In this document: positions 1-11,300 of the stretch, one piece after another
Position numbering within the stretch: position 1 is the stretch's first letter
Layout: each line of letters opens with the position of its first letter
From: Diplonema papillatum
Taxonomy: Eukaryota > Euglenozoa > Diplonemea > Diplonemida > Diplonemidae
DNA: 64,000 bases
Direction of reading: 5' to 3'
Assembly: GCA_030068145.1 (NCBI GenBank)
Contig: JAPJBO010001147.1
Location: forward strand, 1 to 64,000
Notes under the pieces: model-generated
The model's input: only the letters and a program-made list of their open reading frames with translations
Database searches by the model: none
Told to the model about the DNA's origin: nothing
Position numbers and translations under genes: made by a program

Positions 1-2
1 AC

Positions 3-3000
3 GGATCTGACTTTTACGAGATGATGGTGGCGATCAACGTGACAGACCCAGTGGCACCTTCTTACATGGGGCACAGGATGCTTCCGAGGCAAGGCTACAC
101 CTATTCGTACGGACGGGGTATCATGGTGACGGCTACTCTTGGGAACGGTATTGTGAGAGTATTCCAGTGTGGGGAGACGGGAGGTTTGTTCGTGTTCTCG
201 GATACGGCCCCGTTACCGACACCTACGCCGCCCACGCCGTTGCCGCCCCCGCCAGCTGTTCAGCCGGACTGCAGCAAGTTGTCCGTGAAGCAGACGTGTT
301 TAGTAGGTGACATCGTGATGAGCGAGCACATGGTCGAGGCTTGCAAGACTGAAGTCTGCGGCCAGATGACCAACTCGTGGGTCGCTGGTATCGACGGGGC
401 GAAGGATGCAGCGTTCTCCAAAGCTGGTGATGCATGCACATTCACAACCTCATCATCGCCCGGGCGGTACGTCTGTGGTCCTGCGCCACCTTACACCCTG
501 TATATTGAGCAGTATGACAAGGACGCGTTCCCCGACTATTCGTACGTGAGAGACGTTGACATGCCACCCCAGATCCGTTCCACGATCCTGGTTGCTGGCT
601 CGTATGAGCTCACGGTGATGCAGCTCCAGGATAACAACCGGATCAAGCCGGTTGGGCGGATTCCGGGCAACTACAACGGCGTTCTCGCTTCTTCGCAGTA
701 CGGCACCGCCTTCGGTTTGAGGTCAAACTATTTGGACGTCATCGACATCACGAACCCAGAGGCCCCTGAGAAGCTAGGTAGCGTCTCCTGGTCTGCCTAC
801 GGGTGCTCGTACTTGGCGGAGCACAGGCTAACGACGAAGCACTACGTTTACGTGAGTTGCCCGGATGATGGTGTTTGGGGGATCGACGTTACGGATGGCG
901 CGAAGCCGATCTCCATCAATGGTTACTCGGTGGGAGCGGTGAAGCCGGCCACTGGAAAGACGGAGGGCCTTGCGGTTGACTGGGGCAGGCATCTTTTGTT
1001 TGTTGCCACCAGCGGCGGGGAGGACTCGGGTGTGCACATGTACAACATCTCGTCACACCCTGGTGGTCCGGTCGAGATCACCAACTACGAGACTGACGAC
1101 TCAGCGTACGAGATCGTCATCATGGGCACGACTCTTTACGTCTCCGCCGACACAAAGCTTGCCATCTACGACACCACAAATTACGTGCTTCAACAAGTGG
1201 GGGTGTGCTGCGGCTACGGGCCGGACATGCATCTGCGGGGCCTGTCGACCTTCGGAGGATTGATGTACGCGGCTGACGACAGTGGCAGTTTGCTTGTTAT
1301 GAACGTATCGAACCCGGCTCTGCCTTTCTACATCGGCCACCGTTCGTTCTCCTCCTCTACCGGCTCGGTACGTGGTAAGGCTGGCATGCTCGTCGGGGGC
1401 ATGACTGACGGGCAAGTGCGCGTGTTCATGGCCGGAGACGCAGGTGGTTTGTTAGTGTACTCAGACGTTGAGCCGGGTCCGACGCCCGTACCTGAAACCA
1501 TGATGCCTGCGCCGCCTGTTCAGCCGCTCGACTGCGCTCACATTTACGTTGAGTCCGCGTCGACGTGCGCTACCGGGTTTGCGCTGGTGTCCGAACACTT
1601 GATCGACACATGCTTCGACACTTCCGCCCTGTGCAGCACATTGCCAGAAGGCGAGTTCTTGATGGACACAACTTCCTCTTCTCGATACGTCATCAAGTCA
1701 GGCACGAGCTGTCGATTCGGGTGGGCCGCTGAGGTTCCGACCAAGGCAATCTGCGGCAGTGCGCCACCGCATACGACTTATATGGAATCGCACTCGACAG
1801 GTGTCCTCCCCCGATATGCTTACGTTCGCGATGTGACAGTTTTAGGCTCCACCAATAACGACATCGTTCTCGCTACATCATACGGTGTAATCACACTGAG
1901 AGCAGACGACTCGGTAGGCTTTGAACACGTTAGCACGTACGATGGATACTACATGGCGGTTCTTGCGGCAGATGACGATTCTGACGTTGTGTTTGCTTCT
2001 CAGTACGCTGCATTGAAGATCATCAGCTTGGCTCCGCCGGACAAGCCGACCCTGATACGCTCAGTCAGCATCGCCACCGGTTACTGTTACCACATGGAGC
2101 AATTGTCCGACAGCAACGGTCACTACGTCTACCTGTCGTGTTTGTCATTTGGTATTTTTGCAGTAGACGTGTCGATCAAATCCACGGCAGCTGTCCTGAA
2201 CAACAACGTCCGGGTGGGCTCGACGAGCTCAGGGAATACGCAAGGTCTTCGCGTGGACAAAGACCGAAACTTAATGTTCGCTGTCAGCGACGGGAACAAC
2301 GCTGCCGTGCACATGTTGAACATGACAAACAGGGTCGACTTGAAGTCCATCACGAGCTTCAGCCTTGACTACGCTGGGTCCGAAATTGTCATCGTGGGGA
2401 CCACCGTCATAGTCGCAGCTGACGAAATGTTGTACACTTTCGAAACGAGCGACAACACCTTCAAACAAATCGGGTGGTGCTGTCAAAACGACCCGGGTAT
2501 CGATCTGAGAGGCATTGCATACAGTGACGGCTTGATCTACGCGTCGGATTACTACTCGATGCTGGTCGTTATCAACGCTACCGATCCGACCGCTCCGTAT
2601 TACGTCGGACACAAGAGTCTCCCGAGCGTCGGAGGATATGTGGCTCGGGGAACATTCGGGATGGCAGTTGCACCATTGCAGGATGGCGTCGTGAGAGTGT
2701 TCCTCGCAGCGGAAGGTGCAGGTCTGTTCGTGTTTTCGGACACGGTGCCGGCCCCGACGCCGCAGCCGCCAACTCCGATGCCGCCTCCTCCGCTGGCGCC
2801 GTTGGATTGCTCGAAGTTTTCGATTTTCGACGCGTCGAAAGCGTCTGGTGGAAAGCAATGCGAAACCGGCGACGGCGTCGCTCCTGAGTTCCTCGTCGAC
2901 GAGTGCCTCACGTCTATCTGTAGCCAGATGTCCGACGGTTGGATCGCTGGTATCGATGGTGGTTATGCTGCTGTCTTGCAGAAAACCGGTACAACGTGCA

Positions 3001-3293
3001 CTGTCACAACATCATGGGCGATCCTCACGAGGTACGTGTGCGCGCCACTGCCGCCTTTGACGACGTACACAGAGCAATACGATGGTGAAGAATACTGGTC
3101 GCAGTGGGCTTACGTCGACGGTATCGTGCCAGTGCCAGGTACCAAACTAGTGGCGGTTGCAACCTCGTATGAATTGACGTTGTTGGAGCTGCAGGAGAAT
3201 CGCCGGTTCACAAAATACGCATCGCTGGACAGCCTCTACGGAATGAAGAAGTTGTTGATTGTCGATGGTTCGCCGGACAAGCTTTTGGTCTAG
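3..3293 (+). CDS. Giant modular LVIVD beta-propeller surface protein, copy A, segment 1 (end of module 14 to first part of module 17)
   Basis: Partial: the frame is already open at the window edge, and by comparison with copy B about 17.8 kb of this gene lies to the left. The segment holds the end of module 14, modules 15 (from 267) and 16 (from 1530), and the start of 17 (from 2805). Each module begins with a six-cysteine domain (DC, CxxG, paired C, GTxC, CG). A propeller of about 300 residues follows, with LVIVD-like blades such as LDVIDITNP and VVMNVTDP, an SC motif and a vicinal CC. The module ends VFSD plus a Pro/Thr linker. Near 3285 one base is missing relative to copy B (51639-51645). 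This moves the frame and gives a stop at 3291-3293, after which the protein continues in another frame. Known: LVIVD repeats form beta-propellers. Inferred: extracellular adhesion or scaffold role. Confidence 0.85.
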   Translation, partial: GSDFYEMMVAINVTDPVAPSYMGHRMLPRQGYTYSYGRGIMVTATLGNGIVRVFQCGETGGLFVFSDTAPLPTPTPPTPLPPPPAVQPDCSKLSVKQTCLVGDIVMSEHMVEACKTEVCGQMTNSWVAGIDGAKDAAFSKAGDACTFTTSSSPGRYVCGPAPPYTLYIEQYDKDAFPDYSYVRDVDMPPQIRSTILVAGSYELTVMQLQDNNRIKPVGRIPGNYNGVLASSQYGTAFGLRSNYLDVIDITNPEAPEKLGSVSWSAYGCSYLAEHRLTTKHYVYVSCPDDGVWGIDVTDGAKPISINGYSVGAVKPATGKTEGLAVDWGRHLLFVATSGGEDSGVHMYNISSHPGGPVEITNYETDDSAYEIVIMGTTLYVSADTKLAIYDTTNYVLQQVGVCCGYGPDMHLRGLSTFGGLMYAADDSGSLLVMNVSNPALPFYIGHRSFSSSTGSVRGKAGMLVGGMTDGQVRVFMAGDAGGLLVYSDVEPGPTPVPETMMPAPPVQPLDCAHIYVESASTCATGFALVSEHLIDTCFDTSALCSTLPEGEFLMDTTSSSRYVIKSGTSCRFGWAAEVPTKAICGSAPPHTTYMESHSTGVLPRYAYVRDVTVLGSTNNDIVLATSYGVITLRADDSVGFEHVSTYDGYYMAVLAADDDSDVVFASQYAALKIISLAPPDKPTLIRSVSIATGYCYHMEQLSDSNGHYVYLSCLSFGIFAVDVSIKSTAAVLNNNVRVGSTSSGNTQGLRVDKDRNLMFAVSDGNNAAVHMLNMTNRVDLKSITSFSLDYAGSEIVIVGTTVIVAADEMLYTFETSDNTFKQIGWCCQNDPGIDLRGIAYSDGLIYASDYYSMLVVINATDPTAPYYVGHKSLPSVGGYVARGTFGMAVAPLQDGVVRVFLAAEGAGLFVFSDTVPAPTPQPPTPMPPPPLAPLDCSKFSIFDASKASGGKQCETGDGVAPEFLVDECLTSICSQMSDGWIAGIDGGYAAVLQKTGTTCTVTTSWAILTRYVCAPLPPLTTYTEQYDGEEYWSQWAYVDGIVPVPGTKLVAVATSYELTLLELQENRRFTKYASLDSLYGMKKLLIVDGSPDKLLV

Positions 3294-3295
3294 AG

Positions 3296-5209
3296 TCCTA
3301 CGGCTTGTCGGTCATCGACATTTCGAGTCCGAAAACACCGAAGGTTGTAGGGAGCGCAAACCTTGACGGCTGGAGCACCGAGAACATGGCCCAGTACAGA
3401 TCCGGTGCAAACCACTTCGTGTACATCCCGTCTGACACAAACGGAGTATATGTCGTGGATGCCTCGAAGCTGACGTCACCAAAAGCGGTTTCTACAGGGA
3501 AGTTGACGCCAAGCTCAGGTGACCCGAGAGATGCTCTGGTTGACGCGTCACGGGCTGTGTTGTTCATCACAACAGAGCAAGGAAGCAAACAGAATGTGCA
3601 CGGTATCCACGTTTACAACATCACGGTGCCGTCTGCGCCGTCGGAGCTTAGCTACGAAGGGACAGAAGACTCTGCCTACGGCATGGAACTCGTTGACAAA
3701 ACATTGTACGTCGCGTGCATGTCGAAGCTCGAGATCTACGATACTACAGATCTGATGGCGCTGAAACAGCTGAGCTGGTGCTGTTCCGTTGGTCCGACTT
3801 TTGACATTAGGTACCTATCGCTTTACAACGGTCTGGTGTACGCACTGGATTACTACACGAAGGTTCTTGTCTTCAACGCGAGCGATGTTGCGAGCCCGTC
3901 GTACCTCGGGCACCGCAACCTACCAAGCGGCAGTTACGGGATGGAGTTGTGGGTGGGCATGATGGGGGACAACATCCCGCGTATCCTTACCGCTGGTGAT
4001 GGAGGCGGCGTGACGGTGTTGTACGATGTAGAGCCGCTGCCAACACCTATGCCATCAACACCACTGCCCCCGCCGCCGTCTCCGCCCATGGATTGCGCCC
4101 ACGTGTTCGTCACGGCGATGAAGGATTCAAACAAGCCATGCCCAACGGGTACCACACTGATGAGCCAACACATGGCCGAAAAATGCCGCTCTGATTTCTG
4201 CGACGACATGTCGGAAGGCCAGTACGCGCGCATTGACGGGACGGACCAGTCATACATGGTCTACAAAGCAAGCTGGGGCTGCAGTGTATCGTACTACTGG
4301 GGAACAACACCGACACTGGCTGTGTGTGGGTCTGCTCCTCCTCACACCACGTATTTGGAAATGCACACTGCGGACGTTCTTTCAACCGGTGCGTTGGCAA
4401 GGGACGTTGCTGTGCTGGGATCGGACAAGGACGACGTGATTGTTGCCAGTACAAAGGGGCTCACTGTCCTGCGGCCGTACCATTCGACTAGTTTTGAAAA
4501 GGTTGGCCATCTCGACGGAAGCTACGTCGCAGTCCTCGCCGCTTCGCACAGTCCTGACATCGCGTACGCTCTGCTAACCGACGCTTTCGACACGATCAGC
4601 CTCTCACCTCCCTCAGACCCGAAGGTGGAGGCTACTATTTACTTGCCAAGTTCAAACTGTAAATACATCGAGCAGTACAGAGTCGGCACCACGTTCCACA
4701 TCGTCTACACAAGCTGCGGAGCAGACGGCGTGTATGCGATCGACGTCCGTGACAACAAGAAGGCCGAGCTGATGAACAACCATTCAGCCCTTATCGAGGC
4801 CTCATCCGGTGATAGTAAAGGTCTTGTCATGGACGAGGCGAGAAAGCTGATGTTTTTGGTTACCGAAGGGTCGTCATCGGCTGTGCACATGTACAGCATG
4901 GCCAACCCGCTGGCCCCCACCGAAGTGGCGAAGCAGAACACAGAGTTCAAGTGCAGGGATGTAATTGTCAACGGGACCCTGATTTACATCGCGGCTCTGG
5001 ACAAGCTGGAGGTGTACGACACGTCGAACAGCGAATTCAAGCAATTGAGTTGGTGCTGCCAGGGTTCGCCCAGCTTCGAGCTGGTGGGTCTTGCTTTGTA
5101 CGAGGGGATCATTTACGCGTCGGACTACTACTACATGCTCGTTGCCATCAACGTTACAAACCCGTCGGTGCCAGAGTATGTTAGGCATGAGGCAGTTGCC
5201 AGTTGTTGA
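3296..5209 (+). CDS. Giant modular LVIVD beta-propeller surface protein, copy A, segment 2 (rest of module 17, module 18)
   Basis: Direct continuation of the previous segment after the one-base slip near 3285; the first in-frame ATG is at 3305, but this is not a real start. It holds the remaining propeller of module 17 and module 18 (from 4091), ending in the last blade of 18. Visible marks are ELSWCC and QLSWCC vicinal cysteines, YTSC, and the linker PTPMPSTPLPPPP before 4091. An extra T at about 5181 (absent from copy B at 53534) shifts the frame and ends it at 5209. A second slip of opposite sign at about 5341 restores the frame, so only about 53 codons (the last strand of the propeller and the linker) are read out of frame. 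Copy B is intact over this stretch. Confidence 0.85.
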   Translation, partial: SYGLSVIDISSPKTPKVVGSANLDGWSTENMAQYRSGANHFVYIPSDTNGVYVVDASKLTSPKAVSTGKLTPSSGDPRDALVDASRAVLFITTEQGSKQNVHGIHVYNITVPSAPSELSYEGTEDSAYGMELVDKTLYVACMSKLEIYDTTDLMALKQLSWCCSVGPTFDIRYLSLYNGLVYALDYYTKVLVFNASDVASPSYLGHRNLPSGSYGMELWVGMMGDNIPRILTAGDGGGVTVLYDVEPLPTPMPSTPLPPPPSPPMDCAHVFVTAMKDSNKPCPTGTTLMSQHMAEKCRSDFCDDMSEGQYARIDGTDQSYMVYKASWGCSVSYYWGTTPTLAVCGSAPPHTTYLEMHTADVLSTGALARDVAVLGSDKDDVIVASTKGLTVLRPYHSTSFEKVGHLDGSYVAVLAASHSPDIAYALLTDAFDTISLSPPSDPKVEATIYLPSSNCKYIEQYRVGTTFHIVYTSCGADGVYAIDVRDNKKAELMNNHSALIEASSGDSKGLVMDEARKLMFLVTEGSSSAVHMYSMANPLAPTEVAKQNTEFKCRDVIVNGTLIYIAALDKLEVYDTSNSEFKQLSWCCQGSPSFELVGLALYEGIIYASDYYYMLVAINVTNPSVPEYVRHEAVASC

Positions 5210-5368
5210 TTGGAATTACCCGTACGGTGAGCAAGGTATCGTCGTGGCCCCGTTGGGTGATGGGATCGTGCGTGTGTTCCAAGCTGCTGAAAAGGGTGGA
5301 CTGGCGGTGTTCTCTGACGTGCCGACGTTCCAGACGCCAGCCCGCCCACACCGCAGCCACCTCCGCCG

Positions 5369-8300
5369 ATGTCTCCGCCTGACTGCAGTTCGCTCTACGT
5401 GCACACATTCTCGGACGACAACATGCCGTGTGCAAAGGGCGACGTGATGATGAGCGCGCACATTATTTCAGCATGCGAAGACGTTGTTTGCCCGAAGTTG
5501 GGAACTGGCATCCTTTCCACGGCTGGGTACGACGGAGCGTCTGGCAACGTGTACTCGAAATCAGGAAGCACCTGCACGTATCAAGAGGCGCTTGCGACGC
5601 CGACGCAGTACATCTGCGGACCGGCACCGCCGCACACGGCGTTCATGGAGGCTTTCAAGGAGGACTTCCTCCCTGATGGCGACAGAGCTGTTGACGTGTG
5701 TGTCCTCGGCAACAGCCGTCCCGAGAGAGACGTTGTCGTGGTGGCAACGACGTCGGGATTGACTGCGTTGGCAGTTCGGGACAGCGGGAAGTTTGAAAAG
5801 GTCGGTTCCTTGAAGACAGCGTACACCGCAGTTCAGACTGCACTGGGCAAACCGACGGTCGTCTACGGTTTGACGACTTCTGCGGTCGATGTCTTGACCT
5901 TCGAAACGGCCAGTCAGCCTATGACGCTTGGCAGCGTCAGCATTCCGAGCGTGCAGTGCGCAACGCTCGTGCAGCTGATGACCGGCAGGTACCACTACCT
6001 GTACGCTGGGTGCTCGACGAGTGGTGTTTTCGCGATTGACGTTGAGTTCAACAAATCACCGACACTTGTAATTGGAAAGAATTCTAAAGCATTGTTCGTC
6101 CCTGGAGAAGGTGTGGAAGTGAAGGGCATGTTCATCGACGCCAGTCGGTCGATGCTGCTCGTCGCAACGTACAGCACTGTCCGCAGCGGCGTGTCGATGT
6201 ACAACATCTCAGACCCTGCGGTCGCAGTGGCGGTGACAGCTACTGACACTGACTTCACGGCGTACGAGATGACGATGGTGGGCACCGTGGTTTACATTGC
6301 GGCAGACGAGTACCTTGAGATGTACGACACCGCTAGCCTGACCTTCGAGAAGCTCGGGTACTGCTGCGTGAACGGCCCGGAACTCCACATCGTGGGTGTG
6401 GACTACTTTGATGGTCTGATTTATGCTTCTGATTGGACAGGGAAGCTGGTCGTGATGAATGTCACGGACCCCACGGCATCAAGCTACGTAGGCCACAGGG
6501 AGTTGCCGCCAGCGGCGAGCGGGAATTCGAACGGCAAGGAAGGCATCGTCGTCTTGCCTTTGGCCGACAGCATCGTTCGCGTTCTGCAAGCTGCAGACAA
6601 CGGAGGTCTTGTTGTCTTCTCCGACACGGAGCCGTTCCCAACGCCGGTGCCGCAGACGGCCTTGCCGCCTCCACCTTCGCCCCCTTTTGACTGCAGTACG
6701 GTAACAGTTCATGACAAGGTTGAGGGAGAGAACGAGTGCCCACCTGGAAAAGCGGGCGAGAGTATGTACATCGTCGATAAGTGCAACACAGCGATCTGTG
6801 CGCAGATGGTCACCGGGGATTTGGCTTCCTTCGACGGTGACGTGTATTTCACGAAGAAGAGTGATGGAACGTGTGCATGGAACATACTTGGCACGGCTAC
6901 GAAGACCATCTGTGGAATCCCGCCTCCCCACACGGCGTTCGGTGAAGTGCACAGAGGAGATGTGCTGCCGGCGAAGGCAATAGCAAGGGACGTGGCTATC
7001 CAAGGATCTGACTCGAATGATGTTCTTGTTGCCTCGTCGGCGGGTTTGACTGTTCTGCACGCGTTGCACTCGACGGATTTCAGACTAGCGGTGCACATTG
7101 ATGGTGACTACTACTCTGTCCTCCCTGCGTCCAACAACCCGGACATTGCCTTCGCATTGAGAAGTACTCAATTGGACGTCATCTCGTTGTCTCCGTTGGA
7201 TTCTTCGAAGGTTGTAGGCACAGTCGCCCTCCCGAGCAAGGCCTGCTCGTCGATGGTGCAGCTCCGTATCTGGACAGGCTTGCACGTGTTGTATGTCAGC
7301 TGCCACGCCGATGGAGTGTTCCTCGTCGACGTCGCGGATAACGCGAAACCTGAACTTCTGAACAACAAGACCGCCGTGTTCACAACGTCTAGCGGCGAAA
7401 CCAAGGGAATGGTTGTTGATAACACCAGAGGCTACCTCTTCGCTGGAACCTGGGGCGAGACACCCTCTCTGCACATGTACGGTGTAGGATTCCCGAACAA
7501 ACCGAGAGAGGCAGCTGTCGCAACTGTGGACTACGACGCGCACGAGCTTGCGATCTCCGGAAACATCCTTTACGTGGCAGCATCGGAGAAAGTTGTGATC
7601 TTCGACACTACAGACGAAAAACTGACTGTCGTTGGACATTGCTGCAACGAAGAAACAGCAACCATGCAAGCAGTTGGTATCTTCTACTACGACAACATGG
7701 TCTACGTGTCTGACCATGGAGTAGACCAGGGAAAGCTGGTGGTCATCAACGTAGAAGACGAGACAGCGCCATACTACATGGGCCACAAGGACTTGCCGTA
7801 CACCGGCGAGTTCCCTTTCGGAAGGGAGGGTATCGTTGTCGGAAGCCTAGGCGACGGTATTGTTCGTGTGTTCCAAGCGGGTGACGTGGCTGGGCTCTTC
7901 GTTTTCTCAGACGAGGAACCAGTAGCTACTCCATCCCCTCCCACGCCTATGCCACCCCCACCGATGCTTCCGCCGAATTGTCACACCCTCTATGTCCACG
8001 ACTCATCTACCGACGGCGAAATGTGCGAGAAGGGAGACGTGTTGATGAGCAACCACGTCATCAATGCATGCCGGGACGATGTCTGTGGCCTATTAACGTC
8101 AGGGACTGGCGCCGGGTACGACATCGATAACAGAATCTTCAACAAGCAGGGGTCAACGTGCGACTATGGATCGACTACCAGCAGTAGTATTACGAAGTGG
8201 ATCTGCGGTCCGTCGCCGCCGTACACAACGTACATGCAGAGGTTTGACGATGGGTTCCTGCAGGCGTGGTCGCGTGCTGTTGACGTCGCCGTGCTGAAAC

Positions 8301-11300
8301 CCAACGACGATGCTGTGTTCGTCGCCACGACTAAAGACTTGACAGTCCTGCAGCTGGACGCTGGGTCGTTTAAGAGGGTTGGTTACTGGCCGACGTCGTA
8401 CATTGCAGTCATCGCTGCAGAGGGACACGAAAACATTTTGTTCGCCCTGGCCTCCAGTTCTCTCGACATCATTAGCGTCGAGTCGCTAACCAGCCCGAGC
8501 AGGGTCGCAACCGTCACCATCTCGAGCTTCGCTTGCGCCAACCTTGAGCAGCTCCGAACAAGCACCAAGCACGTCGTCTTCTGCAGTTGTGCCAACAGCG
8601 GCATTTTCGCCGTCGACGTATCGACCATTGCGAGCCCGAAGCTGCTGAACAGCAACAAGGCCATCGTGTTACCCTCTTCGGGCACTTCAAAAGGCATGGC
8701 CATTGACGAGCCTCGCCAGATTCTGTTTGCAGTCACCACCGGCTCTGCAGCAGGCGTGCACATGTACAACATCAGCATCGTCTCTGCACCGAAGGAGCTT
8801 GATATGACGGCGACGGACAACTCCGCTTACGAGTTGGATATCGACGGTACGATTATATACATTGCAGCCTCCAGCAGGCTTGAAATCTACGAAACCGCCG
8901 CTGGTACCTTCGAACAACTGTCGTGGTGCTGCCACTACGGGCCGGGGATGTTCTTGGTCGGCATTCAGCACTTCAACGGGTTGGTGTACGCGTCGGACTA
9001 CAGCGCGAGACTTGTGGTTATGAACGTGACGGACCCGGAAGCACCATTCTACATAGGACACAAAGAGATGCCGGCTGGTTCGGGTGGCAATTCGAACGGA
9101 AAGGAAGGCATCGTCGTCGTGCAGATGAGCGACAACATTGTGCGAGTGTTTGAAGCTGCGGACAACGGAGGACTTGTTGTGTTCTCTGACGTGGAGCCGA
9201 GACCGACATCAGCCCCGAATACACCTCTCCCGCGGCCACCCTCGCTTCCTGTCGACTGTTCGGCAGTCTTCATCGTTGAAGGTGATGAATGCCCGGCTGG
9301 CAGTGTTCTGCTGAACGAACACATGCTCAACCAATGCACAGCTGATTTCTGTTCTACGCTTGAAACAAGTGATTACGTGAAGTACGATCAACTGTCTTAT
9401 TACTGGTACAGAAAGAGTGGCAGCGGTTGCACGAGTCTGTTCTACGACTACTATGGTGTTGCGACACACGCGGCTTGTGGTCCGCCACCGCCGTTGACGG
9501 CATACTTGGAGCAGCACCAGAACGATATTCTTGTGAACTATGCTCAGTGCAGGGACGTTGCTGTTCTTGGGTCGGACAGCAACGACATTGTGGCCGCGAC
9601 GTCTGGTGGTGTGACGATCCTGCACGCATACCACTCGGTCGGCTTCAAGAAGGTTGGTCACGTCAACGGTAACTATTTCGCGGTCACTGCATCACAGAGT
9701 GACCCGGATCTTCTGTACGCACTGAAGAACAACGCCTTCGACGTCATCTCGTTGACACCGCCTGAGAATCCTGAAAACATGGGCACTGTTTCAATCCCGA
9801 GCACTGCTTGCCAGAGAATGGTTCAGTTCAAGACGCAGCGCGAGCACATCATGTACGTAGCTTGCCACAGTCAAGGCATCTTTGCAGTCGACCTATTGCA
9901 GAACTCGAAGCCTGTGCTGATGAACAACGGCAGTGCTGTGATGCACACCCTTAGTGGCGAGACGAAGGGCATTACTGCGGACGTGACGCGTCAATTGCTG
10001 TTCGCTTCCACTTGGGGTGATGCTCACGCTGTGCACATGTACGACATCACTGACAGAATCTCGCCAGTCAGCTTGGATGATGCGACGACGCTCTACAATG
10101 CGTACGAATTCACACTCCAGGGGACTATTCTTTACGTGGCTGCTGATAGGGACTTGGAGATCTACGAGACTGCGACCCTCAAGTTTGTCGCTATCGGCGC
10201 GTGCTGCGAGAGCGGCCCAGACTTCATGATGGTCGGAATTGCGTACTATGACGGCTTTGTGTATGGATCAGGTTTCAACCAGAAGCTGGTGGTCATGAAC
10301 GTGACGGATCCGTACAACCCGTTCTACGTCGGCTACAGGCAGCTGCCGCAGAAGAACTACATGTGGCCGAATGGCAAAGAAGGCATTATTGTGGCGGCAC
10401 TCGAAGACGGAGTACCGAGAGTGTTCCAAGCGGCTGGTAGCGGTGGTGTGATGGTGTTTTCAGACATTGAACCCGTGGCGACTCCGTCGCCTCCTACGCC
10501 GATGCCTCCACCGCCGATGCTGCCGCCTGACTGCACTCTGTTGTACGTTCATGAGTACGCTACCAACACACTCCAGTGTAACGAGGGTCACGTCTTGATG
10601 AGCACGCACCTCATTGAAGTTTGCGCTGAAATCTGTGACGACATGCAGGAGGGTTGGCAGGCTGGCTTTGACGGAAACACCGGCAAGTTGTACACCAAGA
10701 CGGCAACTGGTTGCGAATTCGTAGAATCGACTGCAATTCCAGACAGGTACATCTGCGGGGTACCGCCACCACACACGGCGTACATGACTGTTTACGATGA
10801 CGGGTTCTTGCCGGACTACTCACGCGCGGTTGATGTGGTGGCGCTGGGCGAGAGCAAAGATGAAGTTCTTGTCGCCACGACGACGGCATTGACGGTTCTG
10901 CAGATGCAGGGCAATGGGTACCTGAAGACGTTCGGATCCTTGGACGGTGCTTACGTCAGCCTTTTGCCGGCCGGCGGACAGCCAAACGTCTTGTACGGTC
11001 TGAAATCACACCAGCTGGACATCATCAGTGTCATCGATGTCAGCTCACCTGTGGTTGTGGGTCGGGTACCCATCCCAAGCTACCTATGCGCGAACCTGGA
11101 ACAGTTCACGACGCAGGATGATCACGTTGTGTACGCAAGCTGTAACAAAGACGGCATCTATGCTATCAACGTCGACTCCAACACCGCGCCGAAGCTTCTG
11201 AACGGTGGAAGTCCTATTGTGAAGCTGGAATCTGGTGAAAGCAAAGGAATGCTGGTTGACGCACCGAGAGCGTACCTCTTTGTTGCCAGCGCAGGTGGAG